This document shows positions 33,151-41,893 of a DNA stretch of 64,000 bases, one piece after another. Position numbers and translations under genes: made by a program. Numbering within the stretch: the stretch's first letter is position 1; every line of letters starts with the position of its first letter. Location: the NCBI RefSeq assembly GCF_020026925.1, contig NZ_JAIQDW010000019.1, positions 1 to 64,000 on the forward strand. Reading direction: 5' to 3'. The notes under the pieces were generated by a model. It ran no database searches. It was not told the DNA's origin and saw only the letters and a list, made by a program, of their open reading frames with translations. The stretch is from Flavobacterium hibisci (GTDB lineage Bacteria; Bacteroidota; Bacteroidia; Flavobacteriales; Flavobacteriaceae).

Positions 33151-35460
33151 ATGGCTGCTAAAAAAAACAATCAAACAAACAGTACAAAGGATATTAAATA
33201 CTATCAAAAAAAATTCTGGAGAATCTTTGCTTATGGATTATTAGGTGTTTTGGCCTTTTTTCTATTTGCGTCATGGGGACTTTTTGGTTCGATGCCTTCT
33301 TTTGAAGATTTAGAAAATCCGGATTCTAATCTGGCTACTGAAATCATTTCTTCAGATGGAGTGGTAATTGGTAAGTACTTTAAAACCAATAGATCTCAGC
33401 TTAAATATTCAGATTTGCCAAAAAATCTGGTAGATGCTTTGGTAGCTACCGAAGATGCCCGTTTTTATGAGCATTCAGGTATTGATGGCCGTGGAACTTT
33501 GCGTGCTGCTTTTTCTCTGGGGACCAATGGAGGAGCCAGTACCATTACGCAACAATTAGCAAAACAGTTATTTCATCGCGGAGGATCCAGTTTTCTGCCT
33601 TTTCGAATAGTACAAAAAATAAAAGAATGGATTATTGCTATCCGTCTCGAAAGACAATATACCAAAAATGAAATTTTGGCGATGTACTGTAATGTATATG
33701 ATTTTGGAAACTACGCAGTTGGGGTAAGTTCAGCGGCTCAAACCTATTTTTCTAAAGATCCTAAGGACTTAACTATAGACGAATCAGCAATTTTAGTTGG
33801 AATGTTTAATAATTCCTCTCTTTACAATCCGTTGCGAAATCCTGAAGGAGTTAAAAACCGTCGTGATGTGGTATTGGGCCAAATGGTGAAAGCCAAAATG
33901 ATTACGGAGGCTCAAAAAGAAAAATATAAGGCATTACCAATAGCTTTGAAATTTAAATTAGAAAGCCACCGTGAGGGTATGGCAACTTATTTTAGGGAAT
34001 ATCTTCGTGATTACATGAAAAAGTGGATGGCAGACAACAAAAAACCAGATGGATCTGATTATGATATTTATAAAGATGGTTTAAAAATCTACACCACTAT
34101 AGATTCAAGAATGCAGGCCCATGCCGAAGAGGCGGTTGCAGAGCACATGAAAAATTTGCAACAGCAGTTTTTTATTGAAATGAAGACCAATAAAAATGCC
34201 CCTTTCGTAAATATTACAAAAGCTGAAACCGACAGAATCATGATGCAGGCTATGAAGAATTCTGTTCGTTGGGCTCAAATGAAGGAAATGGATAAGAGTG
34301 AAGATGATATTATTGCATCTTTCAAGGTAAAAACAAAAATGAGAGTCTTTACCTGGAAAGGAGAGCGCGATACTACCATGACACCATTGGATTCTATTCG
34401 TTATTACAAACACTTTTTGCAGTCGGGCTTAATGGCGATGGAACCGCAAACAGGTGCAATTAAAGCATGGGTTGGCGGAATCAATTATAAATATTTCCAA
34501 TACGATCACGTAGGGCAGGGAGCAAGACAGGTAGGATCTACTTTTAAACCGTTTGTTTATGCGACAGCTATTGAGCAATTGAATATGTCCCCTTGTGATT
34601 CCATTTTAGACGGACCGTTTATGATTCGTAAAGGGCGTCATCATGTTACAGAAGACTGGGAGCCAAGAAACTCTGATTACAGATATCGCGGAATGGTTAC
34701 TTTAAAACAAGCTTTAGCAGCTTCAATCAATACCGTTTCTGCAAAATTAATTGACAGAACAAGTCCGGAAGCTGTTGTAGAACTTACACGAAAATTAGGT
34801 GTTAAAACTGAAATTCCGGTCCAGCCTTCCATCGCATTAGGAGCTGTTGATATTACTGTTGAAGATATGGTTGCCGCATACAGTACATTCGCAAATCAGG
34901 GTGTGTATGTAAAACCTCAGTTTTTAAGCCGTATTGAAAATAAAAGCGGGGAGGTTATTTATGAACCAATTCCAGAATCGCATGACGTTTTAAATAAAGA
35001 TATAGCGTTTGCTGTAATCAAGTTGCTTCAGGGAGTTACAGAAACCGGTTCGGGTGCACGTTTGCGTACGCAGGGCGGAGGTAACGGAGACAATCGCTGG
35101 ACAGGTTATCCATATATGTTTACAAATCCTATTGCGGGTAAAACCGGTACAACACAAAATCAGTCTGATGGATGGTTTATGGGAATGGTTCCAAATCTGG
35201 TTACCGGAGTGTGGGTAGGCTGTGAGGACCGTTCAGCCCGTTTCAAAAGTTTAACTTATGGTCAGGGAGCTACAGCTGCATTGCCGGTTTGGGCTTACTT
35301 TATGAAAAAATGTTATGCCGATCCGGCACTTCAGGTTTCAAAAGCAGAATTTGAACGTCCGGCGAATCTTTCCATTAAAGTAGATTGCTATACCAGACCC
35401 GCTGCTGTAGTAAAAGACTCGACTCAGACAGAACAAAATACAGATGAGTTCGAACTATAG
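33151..35460 (+). CDS. Class A penicillin-binding protein 1A
   Basis: The 769-residue bifunctional enzyme builds and cross-links peptidoglycan. One membrane helix is near residues 25-48. The GT51 glycosyltransferase domain has EDARFYEHSGID and GASTITQQLAKQLF. The transpeptidase domain has SxxK in GSTFKPFVYA, the SIN triad in AASINTVSA and KTGTTQNQSDGWF. The N-terminal lysine-rich segment is cytoplasmic. It ends the ricT-gldH-pbp1A operon, and a terminator follows. Confidence 0.95.
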   Translation: MAAKKNNQTNSTKDIKYYQKKFWRIFAYGLLGVLAFFLFASWGLFGSMPSFEDLENPDSNLATEIISSDGVVIGKYFKTNRSQLKYSDLPKNLVDALVATEDARFYEHSGIDGRGTLRAAFSLGTNGGASTITQQLAKQLFHRGGSSFLPFRIVQKIKEWIIAIRLERQYTKNEILAMYCNVYDFGNYAVGVSSAAQTYFSKDPKDLTIDESAILVGMFNNSSLYNPLRNPEGVKNRRDVVLGQMVKAKMITEAQKEKYKALPIALKFKLESHREGMATYFREYLRDYMKKWMADNKKPDGSDYDIYKDGLKIYTTIDSRMQAHAEEAVAEHMKNLQQQFFIEMKTNKNAPFVNITKAETDRIMMQAMKNSVRWAQMKEMDKSEDDIIASFKVKTKMRVFTWKGERDTTMTPLDSIRYYKHFLQSGLMAMEPQTGAIKAWVGGINYKYFQYDHVGQGARQVGSTFKPFVYATAIEQLNMSPCDSILDGPFMIRKGRHHVTEDWEPRNSDYRYRGMVTLKQALAASINTVSAKLIDRTSPEAVVELTRKLGVKTEIPVQPSIALGAVDITVEDMVAAYSTFANQGVYVKPQFLSRIENKSGEVIYEPIPESHDVLNKDIAFAVIKLLQGVTETGSGARLRTQGGGNGDNRWTGYPYMFTNPIAGKTGTTQNQSDGWFMGMVPNLVTGVWVGCEDRSARFKSLTYGQGATAALPVWAYFMKKCYADPALQVSKAEFERPANLSIKVDCYTRPAAVVKDSTQTEQNTDEFEL

Positions 35461-35484
35461 TTTTAGCTTTTTTAAAATATAAAA

Positions 35485-35537
35485 AATATCCTTTTGTTGA
35501 TATCTTAAATCAGATAAATACAAAAGGATATTTTTTT
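35485..35537 (+). terminator. Terminator after pbp1A
   Basis: AATATCCTTTTGT and ACAAAAGGATATT form a perfect 13-bp stem with a 22-base loop and a run of T. Confidence 0.8.
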
Positions 35538-35629
35538 GATGGATGTAGATTTATTTTTACGAAATCGTTATAATTTAATCTAAAAATCTTATTTTTATCA
35601 AAACTACTCAGTAATAAAGACAGTTTGTT

Positions 35630-36331
35630 ATGATTACAAAAAAAGTAAACAATGTCCAGGAAGCTATAACAGGTATCGAATCCGGAATGACCATCATGTT
35701 TGGCGGATTTGGTCTTTGCGGAATTCCTGAAAATACCATTGCAGCCTTAGTTAAAACCCAGATTTCAGATTTAACCTGTATTTCCAATAATGCAGGTGTT
35801 GACGATTTTGGTTTAGGATTGCTTCTTCAGAAGAAACAAATCAAAAAGATGATTTCCTCTTATGTGGGTGAAAATGCGGAGTTCGAACGTCAGATGCTTT
35901 CTGGTGAATTAGAAGTTGAGCTCACACCTCAGGGAACTTTAGCAGAAAGATGCCGTGCCGCTCAGGCTGGAATTCCCGCTTTTTTTACACCTGCAGGTTA
36001 CGGTACCGAAGTTGCAGAAGGAAAAGAAGTACGTGAATTCAACGGAAAAATGCACATTATGGAAGAAGCTTTCAAAGCCGATTTTGCCATTGTAAAAGCA
36101 TGGAAAGGAGATGAAGCCGGAAACCTGATTTTCAAAGGAACAGCCAGAAATTTTAACGCCTGTATGGCCGGTGCAGCAAAAATTACGATTGCTGAGGTAG
36201 AAGAATTAGTTCCTGTTGGAACTCTGGATCCGAATCAAATTCATATACCGGGCATAATGGTACAGCGTATTTTTCAGGGCGAAAAGTTTGAGAAGAGAAT
36301 TGAGCAACGTACTGTTCGCCTAAAGAATTAG
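35630..36331 (+). CDS. scoA: 3-oxoacid CoA-transferase subunit A
   Basis: Subunit A of succinyl-CoA:acetoacetate CoA-transferase, which links ketone-body or butyrate-type metabolism to acetyl-CoA. The 233-residue product has the signature IMFGGFGLCGIPENTI near residue 21, and GIPAFFTPAGYGTEVAEGKE. Subunit B is encoded by the next gene, after a 182-base repeat-rich spacer. Confidence 0.95.
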   Translation: MITKKVNNVQEAITGIESGMTIMFGGFGLCGIPENTIAALVKTQISDLTCISNNAGVDDFGLGLLLQKKQIKKMISSYVGENAEFERQMLSGELEVELTPQGTLAERCRAAQAGIPAFFTPAGYGTEVAEGKEVREFNGKMHIMEEAFKADFAIVKAWKGDEAGNLIFKGTARNFNACMAGAAKITIAEVEELVPVGTLDPNQIHIPGIMVQRIFQGEKFEKRIEQRTVRLKN

Positions 36332-36513
36332 ATAATGAGATAATTTGTCAATTAGATAATTCTTTATGTGTGTTTTAAATTATCTAATTATCAAATTGGC
36401 AGATTTAGAAATTGAGATGATGGGACAATTAGATAATTAACCAGATTGTGGAGAACATTATCTAATTATCAAATTGGCTAATTGGCACATTTAGAAATTG
36501 ACACATTAAAATT
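36332..36513. repeat. ATTAGATAATT repeat spacer between scoA and scoB
   Basis: AATTAGATAATT/AATTATCTAATT units occur about five times, in both orientations, with TTAGAAATTGAGA and TTAGAAATTGACA echoes. It can fold into hairpins and interrupts a normally tight two-gene operon. Confidence 0.8.
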
Positions 36514-37170
36514 ATGGGACTTAGTAAAGAAGATATAGCAAAACGAATTGCAAAGGAAGTTAAAGACCGTTATTTTGTCAATCTGGGTATCGGGATTCCG
36601 ACATTGGTAGCGAATTACGTGCGTGAGGATATTTCGGTAGAGTTTCAAAGTGAAAACGGAGTTTTGGGTATGGGGCCTTTCCCTTTTGCCGGAGAAGAAG
36701 ATGCCGATATTATCAATGCAGGAAAGCAAACCATTACGACGCTTCCGGGAGCGAGTTTCTTTGATTCGGCTTTTAGTTTCGGAATGATCCGAAGCCAGAA
36801 AGTGGATCTGACAATTTTGGGTGCAATGGAGGTTTCTGAAAATGGTGACATTGCCAACTGGAAAATTCCGGGCAAAATGGTAAAAGGAATGGGAGGTGCT
36901 ATGGATTTGGTGGCTTCCGCCGAAAATATCATCGTTGCCATGATGCATGTTAACAAAGCAGGAGAATCAAAAATTCTAAAAAAATGTACTTTACCATTAA
37001 CGGGCGTAGGCTGCGTTAAAAAGGTCGTAACTGAGCTTGCTGTTCTCGAAGTAACAGAAAAAGGTTTTAAGCTCTTAGAACGTGCGCCAGGAGTTTCTGT
37101 CGAGAACATCATCACTTCAACCGAAGCTGATTTGATAATTGAGGGGGAAATTCCGGAAATGGTATTTTAA
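36514..37170 (+). CDS. scoB: 3-oxoacid CoA-transferase subunit B
   Basis: The 218-residue subunit B carries the catalytic Glu in VEFQSENGVLGMGPFP (SENG motif, near residue 49). MDLVASAENIIVAMMHVNK and KKCTLPLTGVGCV are family hallmarks. It forms the active enzyme with ScoA encoded upstream. Length and start are normal for the family. Confidence 0.95.
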   Translation: MGLSKEDIAKRIAKEVKDRYFVNLGIGIPTLVANYVREDISVEFQSENGVLGMGPFPFAGEEDADIINAGKQTITTLPGASFFDSAFSFGMIRSQKVDLTILGAMEVSENGDIANWKIPGKMVKGMGGAMDLVASAENIIVAMMHVNKAGESKILKKCTLPLTGVGCVKKVVTELAVLEVTEKGFKLLERAPGVSVENIITSTEADLIIEGEIPEMVF

Positions 37171-37280
37171 ATAAATGCTAAAATGAACTTAGCTAAATAT
37201 TGGATTAAAAGCCAAAATGCAGATAAATTAGTTTGTCAAAAAAATACCTTAAATTTGACGATTAATATTTAAGAAGAATA

Positions 37281-38384
37281 ATGAGTTATTACGATAGAAT
37301 TACAGAATTAACGAGAAATATTCCTACTACTCTAGTAGATTTTGCTTTACCTCGAAAGCAAGCAAATTCTCCTACTCAAGCAACATCTAATTTTATTACA
37401 AACAAAGAACAGGGTGATTGGGCTGAAGATTTAATTACTAGGGCAATTAATGAAAATTCAAAGAACTTTATTGCAGTTAAATATGGTAAATCAGATGATT
37501 TGGTTGCAGGTGAATTAGGTTTTGATAAATTCTATAAAGAATTCCAAATAGAATTGGATACTATCGGTAAGCGACCAGACTTATTGATATTTAAAAAGGA
37601 AGATTTTGATGATTCATTAGGATTAAATATTAGCCAACTGCCACACGCTGAAATAACTGAATATGTAAAAAAAGCAATTGCTGGAATTGAAGTTAGGTCA
37701 AGTGCTTTTTTAATTGACCAATACGAATTAGCAATGCAAGCCAGGACAGAAAGATTTGCACAAATTGCACTAAATACAAAAGAATTAATCCTTTCTGAAT
37801 ATATTGACATATTAGAAAATCATCCAGTTCGCAGTACATATATTCCAATTTTAAATAGCATTACTCCTACAACTTTAAACGCAATAGATTTTAGAGTTCC
37901 AAGCTGGAGTTCAAATGAGCGATTAATGGAGGTTAAAGCGCTTTTTTCAAAATTGAAAGTTGCATTGAAAGAAATTCAGAAAAGAGATTATCTTTCTATA
38001 ACTCCAAAGGTAGAGGATATTAAAGTTGTTTATAAATGGATTGAAACATTTCATGTACCTCATTTTTATTTTCAAGTTTTTTTCGATAAAGCATATGGCA
38101 TTTCATTTGAACAAATTTTAGAAATCATTTCAAATAGTGATAATGAAGGAACCATATTTTCTGTCGAAAAAGATACAGGAAATCAAAATAAAACAACTAT
38201 TAAAATTAAATCTAAATCAGGAATTCCGATCGCATCAAAAGTTGATGAACCATTACATCAGAGTGTTAGAAAGGAAATGGATAGAGGTCGTCTTTTATTT
38301 TATGTAACTTTTAAAGGGGGAACCGCTTATCTTGATATTGATAATTTAAGAGAAATTTTAGGAATTGAAGAAATAGAATTTTAA
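37281..38384 (+). CDS. Type II restriction endonuclease, possibly AccI-like
   Basis: The 367-residue protein overlaps the methyltransferase start by one base, which marks it as the endonuclease of a restriction-modification pair. A PD-(D/E)xK-like pattern can be seen: Pro99-Asp100-LLIF, then Glu137-Val-Arg139, with an EQGDWAED Glu near residue 43. Size and pairing resemble AccI (about 366 and 540 residues), but the recognition site cannot be read from the sequence. The region is more AT-rich than its neighbours, suggesting transfer. Confidence 0.75.
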   Translation: MSYYDRITELTRNIPTTLVDFALPRKQANSPTQATSNFITNKEQGDWAEDLITRAINENSKNFIAVKYGKSDDLVAGELGFDKFYKEFQIELDTIGKRPDLLIFKKEDFDDSLGLNISQLPHAEITEYVKKAIAGIEVRSSAFLIDQYELAMQARTERFAQIALNTKELILSEYIDILENHPVRSTYIPILNSITPTTLNAIDFRVPSWSSNERLMEVKALFSKLKVALKEIQKRDYLSITPKVEDIKVVYKWIETFHVPHFYFQVFFDKAYGISFEQILEIISNSDNEGTIFSVEKDTGNQNKTTIKIKSKSGIPIASKVDEPLHQSVRKEMDRGRLLFYVTFKGGTAYLDIDNLREILGIEEIEF

Positions 38385-39991
38385 TGGTTGATACACAACA
38401 AAATATTATCAGTAATGCAATTGAAGGCGATTATTCTAAATCAGTTTCATTAAAGCATCGTAAAAAATTTGCTCAATTTTTTACGCCATTTCCTGTTGCA
38501 AATTTGATGGCAAAATGGATTCTTGGAAATGATAATTTAAAAACGGTTTTGGATCCAGCTTTTGGTTTAGGCGTATTTGCAAGAGCCTTATTGAGTCAAA
38601 ATAAAAATATTAAAATTAAAGGGTTTGATATTGACGAACATATTTTTTACCAAGCTTTAAATTTATTTGAAGATTATAAAAATGTTTCAATTCATTTACA
38701 GGATTATATGTTTAATGATTGGAATAGTAAATACGATGGAATTATATGCAATCCTCCTTATTTCAAGTTTCATGACTATGATAATAAAAATGTATTAAAA
38801 GAAATAGAAATAAATTTAAATTGCAAACTAAATGGTTTTACAAATTTATATACATTATTCCTTCTAAAGTCTATTTTTCAATTAAGCGAAAACGGAAGAG
38901 CTGCATACATTATTCCTTCGGAATTTCTTAATTCAGATTATGGTAAACTTATTAAGTCATACTTAATAAAAAGTAAAACATTAAGGCATATAATAGTTGT
39001 CGATTTTAAAGAAAATGTTTTTGATGATGCTATGACTACTGCATCAATCATTTTGTGTGCAAATGATAAAAAATCTACTCAAGTTTGTTTTAGCAATGTT
39101 CAATCAATTAAAGACTTGGGTAAAATCGAAGAACTAATAAATAGTTATCCTGTTTCTAAAAATTCCGAACAGATTTTTAAATTTTCAGATCTTAATCCTG
39201 AAATAAAATGGAAAGCTTACTATCAGAAACAAAATTCAATTAAATTCAAAAACCTTGTTCCATTTTCCCTATATGGAAAAGTTGTGCGAGGTATTGCAAC
39301 TGGCGCAAACGATTATTTCACTTTCAATATTTCAAAAGCAAAAGAACATTCAATTGATGAGAAATATCTACTACCATGTATATGTAAGTCGATAAATTCA
39401 CAGAAAGCGTTTTTTAATATTTCCGATTATAAAAAATTACGCGATGATGATAAAACAGTTTTTTTATTGAATGCGATCAATTCTAATGATGTCAATGTTT
39501 TGAAATACTTAGAAAAAGGGAAAAACGAAGATATTGATAAGAAATTTCTTACTTCAAGAAGAAATCCATGGTTTTCAATAGAGAATCGACCTCCGGCACC
39601 CATTTGGGTTTCAGTATTTAACAGAAAAGGTTTAAGATTTATTAGAAATGAAGCAAATATTTCAAATTTGACTACTTTTCACTGTATCTATCCAAAACAA
39701 AATTCTCTCTTCCAAAGTACTGATATAGATTTGCTTTTTGCTTATCTATTGACAAATACTGCAAAGCAAATTTTTGCTGACAATAGTCGTGAATATGGAA
39801 ATGGTTTACAAAAGTTTGAACCAAACGACTTAAACAAGGGAAAAATGTTGGATATAGCAAGTCTCAAAGAAAATACTAAAAAAGAAATTATTGATCTGTA
39901 TAACCATTATAAAGTGAAAGTTGAAAAAAAACAGGATGGAGAAAACTATTTATGTGATATAGATAAAATCTTAATAAAAAATTTTACATAA
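38384..39991 (+). CDS. N6-adenine DNA methyltransferase of the restriction system
   Basis: The 535-residue protein has QFFTP (31-35), AdoMet motif I DPAFGLGVFA (57-66) and catalytic motif IV Asn123-Pro-Pro-Tyr126, the order of gamma-class N6-adenine methyltransferases (TaqI/Eco57I type). The C-terminal half is a target-recognition region. It protects host DNA from the upstream endonuclease. It looks complete and shares the low GC of the endonuclease gene. Confidence 0.92.
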   Translation: MVDTQQNIISNAIEGDYSKSVSLKHRKKFAQFFTPFPVANLMAKWILGNDNLKTVLDPAFGLGVFARALLSQNKNIKIKGFDIDEHIFYQALNLFEDYKNVSIHLQDYMFNDWNSKYDGIICNPPYFKFHDYDNKNVLKEIEINLNCKLNGFTNLYTLFLLKSIFQLSENGRAAYIIPSEFLNSDYGKLIKSYLIKSKTLRHIIVVDFKENVFDDAMTTASIILCANDKKSTQVCFSNVQSIKDLGKIEELINSYPVSKNSEQIFKFSDLNPEIKWKAYYQKQNSIKFKNLVPFSLYGKVVRGIATGANDYFTFNISKAKEHSIDEKYLLPCICKSINSQKAFFNISDYKKLRDDDKTVFLLNAINSNDVNVLKYLEKGKNEDIDKKFLTSRRNPWFSIENRPPAPIWVSVFNRKGLRFIRNEANISNLTTFHCIYPKQNSLFQSTDIDLLFAYLLTNTAKQIFADNSREYGNGLQKFEPNDLNKGKMLDIASLKENTKKEIIDLYNHYKVKVEKKQDGENYLCDIDKILIKNFT

Positions 39992-40311
39992 CAATAATTT
40001 TTAACTAGGAAGATAAATTTTACAAATTAGTAATTTATAACAGAAGTCTCGACTTTATAAAATTATAGAGTTTGCCGCCGTTTAAACGTTAAAAAACCAA
40101 AGCCTCCCAATCAACGAGCTTTATTGTATCTTTAGATAGTACAAAAATATTATCTTAAGGGATTTCTTCTTTCCTTGCTAGTACTTTGGTTTTCATGAAA
40201 ACTAACCCTTAGCCCAGATGGAAACGGCATCCTTTTGTGGCGGGGTTCTCCACAAAAGATACAGTGTACAGCTGGAATAGCTTCAAACATTGCGTACATT
40301 CCAAATAATAA
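39992..40311. repeat. Gene-free region with dispersed 85-bp repeat, copy B
   Basis: The first 200 bases hold no gene; a GTTTAAAC palindrome lies near 40080. At 40209-40284 is the second copy of the repeat seen at 23193-23280, reversed: TTAGCCCAGATGGAAACGGC...CTTTTGTG, a short GCGGGGTTCTC centre, then CACAAAAGAT...GGAATAGCTTC. Confidence 0.8.
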
Positions 40312-41052
40312 TCAATCAAACCCTCCCGAAACACTTATTTTTTGTCCTGTAATCCACGAAGCATCATCAGAAGCCAGAAAAACAGAAAGTTTCGAGATGT
40401 CTTTTGGCTGACCCACTCTTCCAAAAGGAGTATTGGCTACAATGTATTGCTCCATTTCTGTTCCTAAAACCGGATTACCAGCAGTTTCGGTTGGTCCCGG
40501 CAAAATAGAATTCACACGAATTTTTTTTGCGCTTAATTCTTTTGATAATGTTCTTGTTATAGAATCTACAGCACTTTTTGTCGCAGAATATAATACCGTC
40601 ATAGGTGTGGCTTTTATACTGGCAACCGAACTGATATTAACTATGCTTCCGCCATTTTCATTAAAGTATTTCAAAGCTTCCTGAATCGGTAAAATGGTTC
40701 CCAGAACATTGCTGTCAAACTGACGGCGAAATTCTTCTACGGTAATCATTTCCAAAGGTTCAAATTTGTACACTCCGGCATTATTAATCAGCGTATCTAT
40801 TTTTCCGAAAGCTTTGTGGGTTTCTTCAAATAATCTCTGGACATCTGTGCTTTTGGTCACATCGGCCTGAATGGTTATGGCTGTACCTCCGTTTTCAATA
40901 ATGGCTGCCGATAAAGTTTCAGCGGCATTTTTATCAGATAAATAATTTACGACAACTTTCGCACCTTCCTTTGCCATTTCTAATGCTATTTCAGCACCAA
41001 TTCCTTTTGATGCTCCTGTAACCACGGTTACCTTGTTTTTTACTTTGCTCAT
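40312..41052 (-). CDS. Short-chain dehydrogenase/reductase
   Basis: The 246-residue protein is a classical SDR. The cofactor motif is TGASKGIGAEIALE near residue 12, the NNAG motif is near residue 89, and the catalytic Ser-Tyr-Lys set appears as NISSVAS and YSATKSA. The C-terminal SWITGQKISVSGGF is typical of 3-oxoacyl-ACP-reductase-like members. Substrate unknown. The Crp-type gene follows upstream, 69 bases away on the same strand, and may regulate it. Confidence 0.9.
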   Translation of the reverse strand: MSKVKNKVTVVTGASKGIGAEIALEMAKEGAKVVVNYLSDKNAAETLSAAIIENGGTAITIQADVTKSTDVQRLFEETHKAFGKIDTLINNAGVYKFEPLEMITVEEFRRQFDSNVLGTILPIQEALKYFNENGGSIVNISSVASIKATPMTVLYSATKSAVDSITRTLSKELSAKKIRVNSILPGPTETAGNPVLGTEMEQYIVANTPFGRVGQPKDISKLSVFLASDDASWITGQKISVSGGFD

Positions 41053-41121
41053 TGTTTTACTATTTTTCTGGAGTAAAAGTAGAGGGTAGCAAAAACAAAA
41101 AAGTTGACATAAGGCAAGAAA

Positions 41122-41688
41122 TCAGATTTTTGCCCTGATCCTGCTTAAGGTATGCGGCGTTATGCCCAGAAATAATGCAATCTGATTCTGCGGAACGCGC
41201 TGAATTATAGAAGGCTGCCTTAGCAACAATTTGGCATATTTAGTTTCGGCATCATCGATAAGCATTTCGCTTTTTAGCTTAAACTTTTCGATAAAAGCCT
41301 TTTCTTTTAAGAGATGAACGATTTTCGAAAAGTTAGTAATTTCTTTTTCAAATAAGTCAAAAGCAGAACTTGTAATAGTAACAACTCTACAATCTGTTAC
41401 CGCTACAACTGATTCATCAGAAGGTGTTTTATCTGAAAAACTTTCCATTGCAACTGCAAAATGTCCCTCGCTTGTAAAGTACGGAATGTACTCATTTCCT
41501 CCAAAATCTACTTTCATCACTTTCAAAACGCCTTCGAGAACAAAACCGATTTTAGTACAGATTTTGCCCTGTTCACAGTATTTTTCTCCTTTTTTCAGGG
41601 TTTCTGTAAACAAATGCTGTTTCATAAATGTTTGTTCTTCTTCTGAAATAGGAAGGATGGAGTTGAAAATAGTGATTAACGGATTCAT
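41122..41688 (-). CDS. Crp/Fnr-family transcriptional regulator
   Basis: The 188-residue protein has a cyclic-nucleotide-binding-like beta roll (TLKKGEKYCEQGKICTKIGFVLEGVLKV) and a short C-terminal helix-turn-helix (VPQNQIALFLGITPHTLSRI). Such short Crp homologues are common in Bacteroidota; the ligand is not known. It precedes the SDR on the minus strand and probably controls it or itself. Confidence 0.87.
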   Translation of the reverse strand: MNPLITIFNSILPISEEEQTFMKQHLFTETLKKGEKYCEQGKICTKIGFVLEGVLKVMKVDFGGNEYIPYFTSEGHFAVAMESFSDKTPSDESVVAVTDCRVVTITSSAFDLFEKEITNFSKIVHLLKEKAFIEKFKLKSEMLIDDAETKYAKLLLRQPSIIQRVPQNQIALFLGITPHTLSRIRAKI

Positions 41689-41836
41689 GGTTTAGATAGA
41701 AAATGAGTTTTTAAAGGCATAAAAATACCGCAAATTCGCCAATTTTAATCTTTCATATTAGAATATGGAAGATTAAATACTTTTTAGGCTGTAATCTCAA
41801 AAAATTATAATATTTTGTGGAAAATATTTGTAAATA

Positions 41837-41882
41837 AAAAATCCTGTCAGTGAATAGAATTCGTTGACAGGATTTTTTTTTA
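41837..41882 (-). terminator. Terminator after the fumarase gene
   Basis: AAATCCTGTCA and TGACAGGATTT form an 11-bp stem, with A runs on the left and nine T on the right; it lies 12 bases past the fumarase stop. Confidence 0.8.
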
Positions 41883-41893
41883 ATTTTTCCGTA

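Noticed and set aside
36478..36948. 156-codon minus-strand frame inside scoB
   Set aside because: It is antisense to a well-supported gene, begins in the repeat spacer region, and has His/Ser-rich shadow composition.
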